Below, piece after piece: positions 19,847 through 28,990 of a stretch of 64,000 nucleotides of DNA (positions are counted from its first letter, which is position 1; every line of letters starts with the position of its first letter). A program made the translations under genes and the position numbers. The notes under the pieces were generated by a model. The model searched no databases and was not told where the DNA came from. It saw only the letters and a program-made list of their open reading frames with translations. This DNA comes from Hyphomicrobiales bacterium (lineage in GTDB: Bacteria > Pseudomonadota > Alphaproteobacteria > Rhizobiales > Rhizobiaceae): contig UBQX01000022.1 of NCBI GenBank assembly GCA_900467685.1, positions 1 through 64,000 on the forward strand. The letters run 5' to 3'.

Positions 19847-20876
19847 AATGCGCCGTTGCAATCTCACCGATCTGCGGCGGCTGAAGGCCGGGATTGTTGA
19901 ACATGTCGAACGAAACCTGCTGGCCGCCAACATCCATGCGCGTACGAATGACCGAGCCAAGGAAGTTGACGCTGACCACGCGTCCTTCAATGGCCACGTC
20001 GCTCGACGGGGTCTTCGAAAGCGACAGGGCCTCCGGGCGCAGCGCCACGGTGATCGATGCACCATTGCCTGCTCCGTTGAGGTTGGCCGGGGGAATTGTC
20101 ATGTTGCGGCCGGCAAAGCGAACAGTGGCGGCATCCGGGTTTTCGACCTTGGCTTCGAGTATGTTCAGTGTGCCGACAAACCCCGCGACGAAGCGCGTCG
20201 AAGGTTTGTTGTAAATGTCGGATGGCGTGCCGATCTGGTCCGCAATCCCGGCATTCATGACCACGATGCGGTCGGAAATCGAGAGCGCTTCTTCCTGGTC
20301 GTGGGTCACGAAGATCGTCGTGATGCCGAGCTTGCGCTGGATCAGGCGAATTTCCTCGCGCAGTGATACGCGGATCTTGGCGTCGAGCGCGGAGAGCGGC
20401 TCGTCGAGAAGGAGCACCTTCGGCTTGTTGGCCAGCGCACGTGCAAGGGCGACGCGCTGCTGCTGGCCGCCTGACATCTGATATGGGTAGCGGTCCGCCA
20501 GATGGCCGAGATGGATGAGGTCGAGCATTTCCTTGACGCGCGCGTCGATCTCCGCCTTGGACGCACCCGCGACCTTGAGGCCGAAGGCAACGTTTTCAGC
20601 GACCGTCATGTTGGGGAAGAGGGCATAGGCCTGGAAGACCATGCCGATATTGCGCTTGTTGGGCTTCAGGCCGTTCTGGTTGACGCCGCCGATGGTGATG
20701 GTGCCGCCGGTGACGCTTTCGAAACCGGCGATCATGCGCAGCACGGTCGTCTTGCCGCAACCCGATGGCCCGAGGAAGGAAACGAATTCGCCTTCCTCGA
20801 TCGACATGTTGAAATCGTGGACCACCTTGACGATGCCGAAGGACTTCTGGACGTGGGAGAGTTCGAGATAGGACAT
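19812..20876 (-). CDS. ABC importer ATPase (polyamine/PotA-like class)
   Basis: This is a 354-residue ATPase with Walker A GPSGCGKTT, signature [16 protein letters not shown], Walker B VLLLDEPLSALD and H-loop [11 protein letters not shown]-terminal TOBE-type domain (ALRPEALSLSKTP) follows. It is the last gene of the SBP-permease-permease-ATPase operon. It is similar in class to PotA, AfuC and related importers; the substrate is not readable from the ATPase. It starts 7 bases after the upstream permease. Its 3' end overlaps the convergent mscS gene by 35 bases. Confidence 0.9.
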   Translation of the reverse strand: MSYLELSHVQKSFGIVKVVHDFNMSIEEGEFVSFLGPSGCGKTTVLRMIAGFESVTGGTITIGGVNQNGLKPNKRNIGMVFQAYALFPNMTVAENVAFGLKVAGASKAEIDARVKEMLDLIHLGHLADRYPYQMSGGQQQRVALARALANKPKVLLLDEPLSALDAKIRVSLREEIRLIQRKLGITTIFVTHDQEEALSISDRIVVMNAGIADQIGTPSDIYNKPSTRFVAGFVGTLNILEAKVENPDAATVRFAGRNMTIPPANLNGAGNGASITVALRPEALSLSKTPSSDVAIEGRVVSVNFLGSVIRTRMDVGGQQVSFDMFNNPGLQPPQIGEIATAHFNASDVLVIPN

Positions 20877-20883
20877 TGGGACC

Positions 20884-21672
20884 TCAACGCGCGCCAGCGG
20901 CGCCCTTTTGCAGGCGGGTGGTGATATTGATGAGAATGATCGAAACCCAGGTCATGGCAAAGGCGATCATGGCGAGCGCCGGCGGCTCATAGGCCTTGTT
21001 CGCACCGATGAGCGCGAGATAGGGACCGAAGGCGGGCCGGTTGAGAAGCGAGGGCATGGTGAACTCGCCAACTGCAATCGCGAAGGTGATGAAGGCGCCG
21101 GAGAGAACACCGGTCAGCACGTTCGGGAAGATGCAGCGGAAGAGAATGGTTGGCCAGCTTGCACCAAGGCTTTCGGCCGCCTCGGTCAGTACGGCGACGT
21201 CGATGGTCCGCATGGCGGTATCCACGGCGCGGTACATGTAGGGCAGGGACATCGTCATGAAGCCGAAGACCAGGAGGGCGTTGGAGCCGGTCTCCGTGTT
21301 GGTCAGCGGCAGCCAGGACGAGGAGTTATAAAGGCGCAGATAGCCGAAGATGATAACGATGGCCGGCACGACGAGCGGCAGCAGAGTCACGAATTCAACG
21401 ACGGGGCGCAGATAGGGCATGCGCAGCCGCACCCAATAGGCTGTCGGCACGATCAGCAGCGCGCCAATGGCGATGGTGATCAACGCCATGACTACAGAGT
21501 AGCTGAAGGTGGATACGAAGCGCTGGTCGGCGAAGACCGAACGATAGGCGTCAAACGAATAGGTGCCGCGCCGCATACGCATGGAGAATTCCAGCGTCGC
21601 AAGCAGGGGTACGATGAAATAGAACGCAGCGACGAATACGGCGAACCAGGACCAGAATTTTTTGGCCGTCAT
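20884..21672 (-). CDS. ABC importer permease 2
   Basis: This is a 262-residue permease with six helices. The coupling loop reads EAAESLGASWPTILFRCIFP, and an N-terminal FWSWFAVFVAAFYFIVPLLATLE helix is present, as in PotC-type permeases. The ATG at 21672 overlaps the TGA of permease 1 (ATGA) and has AAAGGTGG upstream. A GTG at 21681 is the alternative. Confidence 0.9.
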   Translation of the reverse strand: MTAKKFWSWFAVFVAAFYFIVPLLATLEFSMRMRRGTYSFDAYRSVFADQRFVSTFSYSVVMALITIAIGALLIVPTAYWVRLRMPYLRPVVEFVTLLPLVVPAIVIIFGYLRLYNSSSWLPLTNTETGSNALLVFGFMTMSLPYMYRAVDTAMRTIDVAVLTEAAESLGASWPTILFRCIFPNVLTGVLSGAFITFAIAVGEFTMPSLLNRPAFGPYLALIGANKAYEPPALAMIAFAMTWVSIILINITTRLQKGAAGAR

Positions 21673-22541
21673 TTCTGCCACCTTTCGGCGCGCATGCGCA
21701 GCCAGATGTAGATGAAGTTGGAAATGCCGGTGATCACGACCATGCCGAAGGCAACGGCATAGCCGAGGTTCGGGTTATGCAGCACGTCACCGCGGATCTG
21801 CGCGAAGAGCACAATCGGCACGATGTTGAGCGAGGATCCCGTCAGCGCCACGGCCGTTGCCACCGCGCCGAAGGCGTTCGCGAAGAGCAGCAGCAGCGTG
21901 CCGAAGACGCTTGGCCACAGGATCGGAATGACGACCATGCGCCAGTATTGCCACGTGGTGGCGCCGAGGACGCTTGCCGCTTCCGACCACTCGCGCTTGA
22001 GGCCATCCAGTGCCGGCGTGATGATCAGCACCATGAGCGGGATCTGGAAATACATATAGGTCAGCGTCAAGCCGAGAAAGCTCAGCAGGTTGAAGCCGGT
22101 GGCATAGAGATTGAAGCCGAAGACGTCGCGCAGGATGATCGTGACGAGGCCTAGACGGCCGAGCGTCGACAGGAACGCGAAGGCGAGCGGTACACCGGCG
22201 AAGTTGGAGGCGACACCGCAGAAGGTGAGGACGGCCGAGCGCAGCCAGGAGGGCAGGCCGCCGAGCGAAATCGCGGCCGCAAGACCAAAGCCGATGATCG
22301 CCCCACCCAGCGCGGAGGCGGCCGAAACCTTGATGGAAATGATATAGGCAGCAAGGATGTTGGGCTGAAACAGGTCGATGAGGTTCTGCAGCGTGAGATT
22401 GCCGTTCGGATCGAGGAACGCGCCGCTCACCAGATAAACGGTGGGCGCGATGAGGAACATGATCGCGAAGATGGCGAAGGGCGCGATGCCCAGCCAATCG
22501 GTAATCAGTCGCCTGTTCAGGAGAGGTTGCGTTGCTGCCAT
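21669..22541 (-). CDS. ABC importer permease 1
   Basis: This is a 290-residue permease of the PotB-like class with six helices. The coupling loop reads EAASVLGATTWQYWRMVVIP, and FANAFGAVATAVALTG follows. The ATG at 22541 (MAATQPLLNRR) is preceded by GGGGA. It is separated from the binding-protein gene by 93 bases holding two hairpins. Confidence 0.9.
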   Translation of the reverse strand: MAATQPLLNRRLITDWLGIAPFAIFAIMFLIAPTVYLVSGAFLDPNGNLTLQNLIDLFQPNILAAYIISIKVSAASALGGAIIGFGLAAAISLGGLPSWLRSAVLTFCGVASNFAGVPLAFAFLSTLGRLGLVTIILRDVFGFNLYATGFNLLSFLGLTLTYMYFQIPLMVLIITPALDGLKREWSEAASVLGATTWQYWRMVVIPILWPSVFGTLLLLFANAFGAVATAVALTGSSLNIVPIVLFAQIRGDVLHNPNLGYAVAFGMVVITGISNFIYIWLRMRAERWQK

Positions 22542-22565
22542 GCGGTCCCCGGTTCTTGTTCTCTC

Positions 22566-22614
22566 GGCCCTTTGCGGGCCTTGTTGGTCGGCTCCCCCGG
22601 TTGTCCGGGGAAGC
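22566..22614 (-). terminator. Two hairpins between binding-protein and permease genes
   Basis: GGCCC/GGGCC at 22566-22580 (loop TTTGC) and a 10-base-arm stem with one mismatch at 22591-22614 (arms GCTCCCCCGG and CCGGGGAAGC). There is no T-run. Such structures after a binding-protein gene commonly stabilise its message and reduce read-through to the permeases. Confidence 0.5.
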
Positions 22615-22634
22615 CGCAGTTTCAAATCGGGGCC

Positions 22635-23738
22635 TTACTTCACGTTGGCGCCGACGACCTTGTCCCAGCCTTCGGTGATCGACTTCTTGTAGGCAGCCTG
22701 TTCGTCGAGCGTCGGGAAGACGGCCTTGGCATAGTTCTCAGCCGGCGGCAGCTTGGCCATCAGGTCAGCCGGGATCTTGCCGGCCTTGGCCATGGCGTTG
22801 AAGCGGATCGGGTGGCAGAAGCCCTTCAGCCATTCGAGCTGGCCTTCGTCCGAATAGAGGTATTCCATCCAGAGCTTCGCAGCGTTCGGGTGAGGCGCGT
22901 AGGCCGAGATCGCCTGGACGTAGACGCCGGCGACAACGCCCGAAGACGGAACGACGACCTGATAGGGCGGGTTGCCCTTGAGGCTCTCGCCCCAGCTCAT
23001 GGCGTTGTAGTCCCATGCGGCGATGATCGGCGTAGTGCCCTGAGCGAACGGAGCGGCCTTGCCGATAACCGGAACGAAGTTGCCGGCAGCATTCAGGCTC
23101 TTGAAGAACTCGAGACCGGCATCGCCAGCCTTGGCAATGTCGCCGTTCGATGCTGCCAGACCAGCAGCGAAGACGCCGGAAATGGCCTGGTTTGCCTGGC
23201 GCGGGTCACCGGCAAGCGCAACCATGTTGGCATATTCCGGCTTCTGCAGGTCAGCCCAGTCCTTCGGGATATTCTTGACGAGGTCCTTGTTTACCAGGAA
23301 GGACATGACGCCATAATAGTCGCCATACCAGTAGCCTTCGGCATCCTTGGCGGAATCCGGAATTTCGTCCCAGGTGGAGACCTTGTAAGGCTGGATCAGG
23401 CCGTCCTTCTTGGCCTGCGGGCCGAAGGAGAGGCCGACGTCGATCACGTCGGGAGCCTGCGGTCCGGTATTGCCCTTGTTGGCCTTGATGGCTTCGATTT
23501 CATCGCCCGAGCCGGCGTCAGGGTTCAGTTCGTTGATCGCAATGCCGTACTTCTTCTTGAAGCCTTCAATTGCGCCGCCGTAGTTGCACCAGTCGTGCGG
23601 AAGCGCGATCGTGGTCAGCGTGCCTTCCTTCTTGGCCGCAGCAACGAGGTCTTCCATGGCGCCGGCCTGTGCGACGCCGGACGCTGCGATGGCAATGGCC
23701 GTCGTCAGCGACAGGACTTTGAGAGACGTCTCGATCAT
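22635..23738 (-). CDS. Periplasmic solute-binding protein of the ABC importer
   Basis: This is a 367-residue binding protein. The signal peptide MIETSLKVLSLTTAIAIAAS ends near AQAGA. The mature part fits the PotD/AfuA-like group (TIALPHDWCNYGGAIEGF, APDVIDVGLSFGPQAKKDG, GYWYGDYYGVMSFLVNKDLV). The ligand is not identifiable. Polyamine, amino alcohol or another small cation is plausible given the divergent catabolic genes. The ATG at 23738 has GAGGAGAAG upstream. Confidence 0.88.
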   Translation of the reverse strand: MIETSLKVLSLTTAIAIAASGVAQAGAMEDLVAAAKKEGTLTTIALPHDWCNYGGAIEGFKKKYGIAINELNPDAGSGDEIEAIKANKGNTGPQAPDVIDVGLSFGPQAKKDGLIQPYKVSTWDEIPDSAKDAEGYWYGDYYGVMSFLVNKDLVKNIPKDWADLQKPEYANMVALAGDPRQANQAISGVFAAGLAASNGDIAKAGDAGLEFFKSLNAAGNFVPVIGKAAPFAQGTTPIIAAWDYNAMSWGESLKGNPPYQVVVPSSGVVAGVYVQAISAYAPHPNAAKLWMEYLYSDEGQLEWLKGFCHPIRFNAMAKAGKIPADLMAKLPPAENYAKAVFPTLDEQAAYKKSITEGWDKVVGANVK

Positions 23739-23814
23739 GTTCTTCTCCTCTTGGATGCCGGCGGTCTGCCCGCACGGTTGTCGGTCGAATATTGGTAATG
23801 CATAACGTTTGTGT

Positions 23815-23833
23815 GACAGGCGCAATGCCTGTC
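23815..23833 (-). other. Hairpin between rpiR and the binding-protein gene
   Basis: GACAGGC (23815-23821) and GCCTGTC (23827-23833) form a perfect 7-bp dyad with a 5-base loop, lying just after the RpiR stop on the minus strand. It could be a weak terminator, an attenuator or an operator. No T-run follows. Confidence 0.35.
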
Positions 23834-23839
23834 CTAAGC

Positions 23840-24754
23840 TCAAATCTGCTGCTTCCCCCGCTTTTCTCTTTTGATTGGTCTCCTGAACAGGCTTGTCGTG
23901 TCGAAAAGCTCTTCCAGATCGCTCATGCGCTCGCGCGTCGAGTCCCAGTTGGCGCTCTGCACCGCCTCGATCAGCGCTTCCACCAGGACCAGCGTCATGA
24001 CGGATGAGTCCCAGGCGGAGGGCACTTCGATATTGAGGCGGAAGACGACCTTGGCGTGCTTGACGATGGGCGAGCCCCAGGTGTCGGTAAACAAGATGAT
24101 GAAGATGCCGCGCTCGGCCGCAATCTTCGCCATCGTCTCCATTTCCTGCTCGTAGCGACGGATATCGAAGAGGACGAGAATGTTGCCGGGCCGCATGTTG
24201 AGAACGTATTGCGGCCAGGTGCTGCGGTTCGTCGAAATCAGCGTCACGCCCGAGCGGATGACCTGCAGATGTGTGAAGAAATAGTCGGCCAACGCATGGG
24301 TGATGCGGCCGCCGGCGAGATAGACGGGTTTCTTTCGGTTGGACAGTTCCGCCGCTGCGCGGTCGAAATCCGGAATGGACATGTTGGCGAGGCTGTCGCG
24401 CATGTTGGCGACGACGGCATCGGCAAAGCGGTTGAGGATGTGCGTTCCCGGCGCATCGGCCGCCCAGCGGTCGTGCTTTGAAATCGGGTTGGAAATTGTC
24501 TCTTCGAGTTCCTGGTGCAGGCGCGACTGGAAGTCGGGAAAGCCTGAAAAGCCGAGCTTCTGGACCATGCGGACAACAGTCGGCGTCGACACGCGCGCGT
24601 TTTCCGCAAGCGCCGTGATCGACACAAGGCCGGACACCGGGTAGTTGTCGAGAAGCGTTTCAGCCAATTGCCTCTCGGCCCGCGTGAGCGTGTCGTAGCT
24701 CGCGCCGATGATGTCCGAAACTGTTTTCAAGTTTCCGGTCACAGATATGTTCAC
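23840..24754 (-). CDS. RpiR/MurR-family transcriptional regulator
   Basis: This is a regulator of about 304 residues. The N-terminal helix-turn-helix reads LTRAERQLAETLLDNYP, ITALAENARVSTPTVVRMVQKLGFSGFPDF. The C-terminal SIS domain contains PVYLAGGRITHALADYF and ILVLFDIRRYEQEMETMAKIA. RpiR proteins sense phosphorylated or small polar metabolites and control adjacent catabolic genes. The gene sits between the ABC operon (same strand, 101 bases on) and the divergent catabolic operon. The start is uncertain. GTG 24754 was chosen because the domain begins soon after; GTG 24742 and ATG 24808 are possible. Confidence 0.88.
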   Translation of the reverse strand: MNISVTGNLKTVSDIIGASYDTLTRAERQLAETLLDNYPVSGLVSITALAENARVSTPTVVRMVQKLGFSGFPDFQSRLHQELEETISNPISKHDRWAADAPGTHILNRFADAVVANMRDSLANMSIPDFDRAAAELSNRKKPVYLAGGRITHALADYFFTHLQVIRSGVTLISTNRSTWPQYVLNMRPGNILVLFDIRRYEQEMETMAKIAAERGIFIILFTDTWGSPIVKHAKVVFRLNIEVPSAWDSSVMTLVLVEALIEAVQSANWDSTRERMSDLEELFDTTSLFRRPIKREKRGKQQI

Positions 24755-24913
24755 CCTCTGGCGAAGCGTGCCGCAAAGATTGCGTGCCGGTCCCCACCGT
24801 TTTCTCATCTTGGTCGACGCAACCCTGGTCTGGACCCTGGCCGACGTCTTCAGTCGGTCTGGTGCCGACATTGTCACAAAACTAAACGCAGGATCACAGC
24901 CCGAGTCAACGAG

Positions 24914-24984
24914 CATTTTTCTGAAAAGATAATTTCAGGAGTGAATTGACATCGGATTTTTTTTGAAGAACATTTTTCAGAATT
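24914..24984. promoter_or_regulatory. Repeated operator-like motif and promoter between rpiR and the catabolic operon
   Basis: CATTTTTCTGAAAA (24914-24927) and CATTTTTCAGAATT (24971-24984) are two copies of a near-palindromic TTTTC-GAAAA element, 57 bases apart. TTGACA at 24946-24951 lies between them. This suggests a promoter bracketed by two repressor sites, with RpiR as the likely ligand. Confidence 0.45.
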
Positions 24985-25003
24985 GAGGGTCTGGGATTTG
25001 ACG

Positions 25004-25813
25004 ATGCGCAAGTGGGAATGCGTTCTTTCTCCGGATGAGGGCGATCCGGTCGGCATCGAGCAGGAGAGGGGTCGCGGCCCCTTCGTGATCGTGTGCGAAC
25101 ACGCGTCTTCCACGCTGCCCCGCGCCATGGGCGACATGGGCCTCAGCGAAGAGACGCGGCTATCCCACATCGCCTGGGACCCGGGCGCACTGGCGGTTGC
25201 GCGGCTGCTTTCGGGCCGTTTCGACAGCCCGCTTGTCTTCCAGAAGTTTTCCCGCCTTGTCTATGACTGCAATCGCCCGCCGGAATCACCGGCTTCGATG
25301 CCGCCGATGAGCGAGATTTATTCAGTTCCCGCCAATGAGGCCGTCGACGGGGCCGAGCGGCTTGCCCGGACGCAGGCACTCTATCGGCCATTCCATGCGG
25401 CCGTCTCTACGCTGATCGATGAGCGGACCTGCAGCGGGCTTGCAACTGCGGTGATCACTGTCCACAGTTTCACGCCTGTCTATTTCGGCAAGCCGCGTGC
25501 GGTCGAAATCGGCATTCTGCACGATGCAGATGCGCGTCTTGCCGACGGCATGCTGACGGCCGCCACATCGGATCGCCGCTATGACGTACGCCGCAACGAG
25601 CCCTATGGGCCGGCCGATGGCGTGACGCACAGTCTCATTCTTCATGGAATTTCGCGCGGAATTCCAAACGTGATGATCGAGGTCCGTAACGACCTCATTT
25701 CAGATGAAGCCGGCCAAGGGGTCATGGCCGGTTACCTGTCGGAGCTGATTGCGCAGGCGATCGGCCAGCAGGAGCATAATAACAAGACCTTCATGAATGT
25801 CAGAAGCCACTAG
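25004..25813 (+). CDS. N-formylglutamate amidohydrolase-family hydrolase
   Basis: This is a 269-residue zinc-type amidohydrolase (HutG2/PF05013 family). The motifs are FVIVCEHASSTLP, HIAWDPGALAVARLLS, LVYDCNRPP, ITVHSFTPVYFGKPR and PNVMIEVRNDLI. Characterised members hydrolyse N-formylglutamate in histidine degradation, but no hut genes are nearby. Beside a gamma-glutamyl ligase it may instead cleave a gamma-glutamyl amide; this is inference. The start is ATG 25004; TTG 24998 and TTG 24983 are alternatives. Confidence 0.85.
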   Translation: MRKWECVLSPDEGDPVGIEQERGRGPFVIVCEHASSTLPRAMGDMGLSEETRLSHIAWDPGALAVARLLSGRFDSPLVFQKFSRLVYDCNRPPESPASMPPMSEIYSVPANEAVDGAERLARTQALYRPFHAAVSTLIDERTCSGLATAVITVHSFTPVYFGKPRAVEIGILHDADARLADGMLTAATSDRRYDVRRNEPYGPADGVTHSLILHGISRGIPNVMIEVRNDLISDEAGQGVMAGYLSELIAQAIGQQEHNNKTFMNVRSH

Positions 25814-25867
25814 AATTCAACTGGACGACATTGGCGTCGGCACGACGCAAACAGGGGAACTGAAACC

Positions 25868-27418
25868 ATGAGTGAATACTCAGATACAGACAAGAAACAG
25901 GACCTCGCGGTCCTGCATTCGATGGGCTACGCCCAGGAACTGGAACGGCGGATGAGTTCGTTCTCGAACTTTGCCATCTCCTTCTCGATCATCTGCATCC
26001 TGTCCGGCGGCATCAACTCGCTCGGACAGGCGACGTCCGGTGTGGGTGGCGCGGCCATCGGCATCGGCTGGCTTGTCGGCTGCGCAATCTCCGGCATCTT
26101 TGCGCTCGGCCTTGCCCAGATTGCGTCTTCCTATCCGACAGCAGGCGGGCTTTATCACTGGGCCTCCATCCTCGGTAACCGCTTTACCGGCTGGCTGGCG
26201 GCGTGGCTCAACCTGCTCGGTCTCGTGACGGTTCTCGGGGCGATCAACGTCGGCACGTATTACTTCTTCTTCGGTGCGTTCGGCACCTATTTCGGCATGG
26301 AAGACACGCTTCTGGTTCGCGTGCTCTTCGTTGCCGCAATTACCGCACTTCAGGCCCTGATCAATCATTTCGGGATCGGCCTGACGGCTAAGCTCACGGA
26401 CTTCTCCGGCTATCTGATCTTCGCGACGGCGATTCTCTTGACCGTGGCCTGCCTGGTTGCGGCACCCGGTTACGACATCGGCCGCCTCTTCACGTTCGCG
26501 AACTATACGGGCACGGAAGGTGCAAGCGGGGTCTGGCCGAATCAGGTTTCGACTCTGATGGCATTCGGGCTCGGCCTGCTGCTGCCGATCTACACGATCA
26601 CCGGCTACGACGCCTCGGCGCATACGTCTGAAGAGACGATCAAGGCGTCCACCTCGGTTCCGCGCGGCATGATCTCCGCCGTGCTCTGGTCGTCGCTCTT
26701 CGGCTACATCATGCTGTGCTCGTTCGTCCTCATGATCCCGAACATGGACGATGCCGCCAAGCAGGGCTGGAACGTGTTCTTCTGGGCCATGGACAGCCAG
26801 ATGAACCCCTTGATGAAGGATGTGCTCTACTTCCTGATCTTCATCTCGCAGTTCCTGTGCGGTCTTGCCACCGTCACGTCGCTGTCGCGCATGATGTTCG
26901 CCTTCTCGCGTGACAAGGGCCTGCCGGGTTCGGCGGCGCTGGCGAAGGTCAGCCCGAAGTATCGCACGCCGGTTGCGGCCATCTGGGTCGGCTCGATCCT
27001 GTCGGTTCTTTTCGTATGGTTTACGTCTGCCATCACGATTGCCGGCACGCCTGCCTATTCGATCGTTGTGTCCTGCACGGTCATCTTCCTCTTCCTCTCC
27101 TTCGCTCTGCCTATTGCACTCGGCATTGTCGCCATCGGTGGGCCGAAGTGGTCTAAGATGGGCGAGTGGAACATGGGCATCGGCACCTATAAGCTGGTGG
27201 CGGTTCTGACCATCGTCGCCATGATCCTGATCTTCTTCATCGGCATTCAGGCGCCGAACGACTGGGCGCTGCCGATCACGGTGGGCTTCCTGGTTCTCAC
27301 GGCGATTGTCTGGCTGGCGTTTGAAAACAAGCGCTTCAAGGGGCCGCCGATCGGCGAGGAAGTCGCCAAGCGCCAGGCGGAAATTGCTGCCGCCGAACAC
27401 GCGGTCGGCGAAGCCTGA
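25868..27418 (+). CDS. APC-superfamily amino acid/amine permease
   Basis: This is a 516-residue inner-membrane permease with about 12 helices. The N-terminal signature FSNFAISFSIICILSGGINS and TAGGLYHWASILGNRF, followed by ITGYDASAHTSEETIKA, place it in the amino acid/choline/GABA permease group related to PuuP-like and eukaryotic-type (HNM1/UGA4) carriers. It is preceded by GGGGAA and lies 54 bases after the hydrolase gene. It probably imports the substrate of the pathway. Confidence 0.9.
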   Translation: MSEYSDTDKKQDLAVLHSMGYAQELERRMSSFSNFAISFSIICILSGGINSLGQATSGVGGAAIGIGWLVGCAISGIFALGLAQIASSYPTAGGLYHWASILGNRFTGWLAAWLNLLGLVTVLGAINVGTYYFFFGAFGTYFGMEDTLLVRVLFVAAITALQALINHFGIGLTAKLTDFSGYLIFATAILLTVACLVAAPGYDIGRLFTFANYTGTEGASGVWPNQVSTLMAFGLGLLLPIYTITGYDASAHTSEETIKASTSVPRGMISAVLWSSLFGYIMLCSFVLMIPNMDDAAKQGWNVFFWAMDSQMNPLMKDVLYFLIFISQFLCGLATVTSLSRMMFAFSRDKGLPGSAALAKVSPKYRTPVAAIWVGSILSVLFVWFTSAITIAGTPAYSIVVSCTVIFLFLSFALPIALGIVAIGGPKWSKMGEWNMGIGTYKLVAVLTIVAMILIFFIGIQAPNDWALPITVGFLVLTAIVWLAFENKRFKGPPIGEEVAKRQAEIAAAEHAVGEA

Positions 27419-27528
27419 CAAGACGAGCCCAAAGACTTGCGCTCCGGCTATCGCTGGCCGGGGCGCTTCCAATCCATAATGACAAAGCGGGCCCGTGAGC
27501 GGCCGACAGGGAACAGGGACAGCTTCTG

Positions 27529-28896
27529 ATGAGCGCCAAATACGATTTCGAGACCTTGAAAAAGGACGTGGCCGAGGGCCGTATCGATACGGTTCTGGCC
27601 GTACAGGTCGATATGCAGGGTCGGCTCATGGGCAAGCGCTTCCACGCGCAATATTTCCTCGATAGCGGCTGGCACGAGACGCATAGTTGCAACTACCTAC
27701 TGGCGACCGATATCGAGATGGAGACGGTTCCGGGCTACAAGGCGACGAGCTGGGAATCCGGCTACGGCGACTACACCATGAAGCCGGATCTCTCGACGCT
27801 GCGGCGCATTCCGTGGCTCGAAGGCACGGCGATGGTCATCTGCGACGTGCTCGACCATCACACGCATGAAGAGGTTCCACATTCGCCGCGCGCGATCCTG
27901 AAGAAGCAGGTCAAGCGGCTCGAAGGCATGGGGCTCAAGGCCTATATGGCGACCGAACTCGAATTCTTCCTCTTCGATCAGACCTATGACGACGCGCGCG
28001 AAAGCGGCTACCGCGACCTGCGCCTCTGCTCCGGCTATAATGAGGACTACCACATCTTCCAGACGTCCAAGGAAGAAGACGTGATGCGGGCGATCCGCAA
28101 CGGACTTTATGGCGCTGGCATCACGGTCGAGAATTCCAAGGGCGAGGCGTCTGCCGGCCAGGAAGAAATCAACGTCAAGTATGACGAGGCGGTGGTGACC
28201 GCCGACCAGCATTCCATCGTCAAGAACGGTGCAAAGGAAATTGCCTGGGCGCGCGGCAAGGCGATCACCTTCCTCGCCAAGTGGAGCAATGCCGCCGCCG
28301 GCAGTTCCTCGCATATCCACCAGTCGCTCTGGTCGCTCGACGGCAAGCCGATGTTCTATGATCCGAACGGTCGCTACGGCATGTCGAAGATGATGGAGCA
28401 CTACGTGGCGGGCCTGCTCGCCCATGCCGAGGAAGTGACCTATTTCCTCGCGCCCTACATCAACTCCTACAAGCGCTTCGTCGCCGGCACCTTCGCGCCG
28501 ACCAAGGCCATCTGGTCCAAGGATAACCGTACGGCTGGCTATCGCCTCTGCGGCGAGGGATCGAAGTCGATCCGCATCGAATGCCGCGTCGGCGGTTCGG
28601 ACCTGAACCCCTATCTGGCGCTCGCAGCCCTTCTGGCGGCCGGCATCGACGGGATCGAAAAGCAGATGACGCTCGAAGATCCCTTTACTGGCGACGCCTA
28701 CAAGGCGGGCGAAATCCGCGAGGTGCCCAAGACGCTGCGTGCCGCCACGGAGGCACTCAACAAGTCTCAGCTTCTACGCTCGGCCTTTGGCGACGGCGTG
28801 GTCGATCACTATGTCCGCGCAGCGGAATGGGAGCAGGAAGAGTACGATCGCAAGATCACCGATTGGGAAGTGGCGCGCGGTTTCGAAAGGGCGTAA
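27529..28896 (+). CDS. Glutamine synthetase-like gamma-glutamyl-amine ligase
   Basis: This is a 455-residue protein of the glutamine synthetase superfamily that probably ligates glutamate to an amine using ATP, as PuuA and IpuC do. The catalytic pieces include ATELEFFLF, AGQEEINVKYDEAV, the ATP-site histidine in AGSSSHIHQSL, NSYKRFVAGTFAPT, WSKDNRTAGYR and IRIECRVGGSDLNPYLA. The adenylylation-site loop of GlnA is not seen. The gene context (permease, dehydrogenases, amidohydrolase) argues against a nitrogen-assimilation GS. It is preceded by an AGGGAACAGGGACA ribosome region. Confidence 0.88.
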   Translation: MSAKYDFETLKKDVAEGRIDTVLAVQVDMQGRLMGKRFHAQYFLDSGWHETHSCNYLLATDIEMETVPGYKATSWESGYGDYTMKPDLSTLRRIPWLEGTAMVICDVLDHHTHEEVPHSPRAILKKQVKRLEGMGLKAYMATELEFFLFDQTYDDARESGYRDLRLCSGYNEDYHIFQTSKEEDVMRAIRNGLYGAGITVENSKGEASAGQEEINVKYDEAVVTADQHSIVKNGAKEIAWARGKAITFLAKWSNAAAGSSSHIHQSLWSLDGKPMFYDPNGRYGMSKMMEHYVAGLLAHAEEVTYFLAPYINSYKRFVAGTFAPTKAIWSKDNRTAGYRLCGEGSKSIRIECRVGGSDLNPYLALAALLAAGIDGIEKQMTLEDPFTGDAYKAGEIREVPKTLRAATEALNKSQLLRSAFGDGVVDHYVRAAEWEQEEYDRKITDWEVARGFERA

Positions 28897-28990
28897 ACCG
28901 GCCTCAAATTTCGCTTCGATGGTGTGGATGGGCTTCATTTGAAGTCGGTCGGCTGAACGCTGGAGCGATGAGACTCAAGAGAGGAATTGC

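Noticed and set aside
25880-27472. A 530-codon open frame antisense to the APC permease
   Set aside because: Extremely Arg/Asp/His-rich, typical of the complement of membrane-protein codons; no start signal.
27529-28896. Housekeeping glutamine synthetase glnA or glnII
   Set aside because: No glnB or ntr neighbours, no adenylylation loop, and the operon partners fit amine glutamylation instead.
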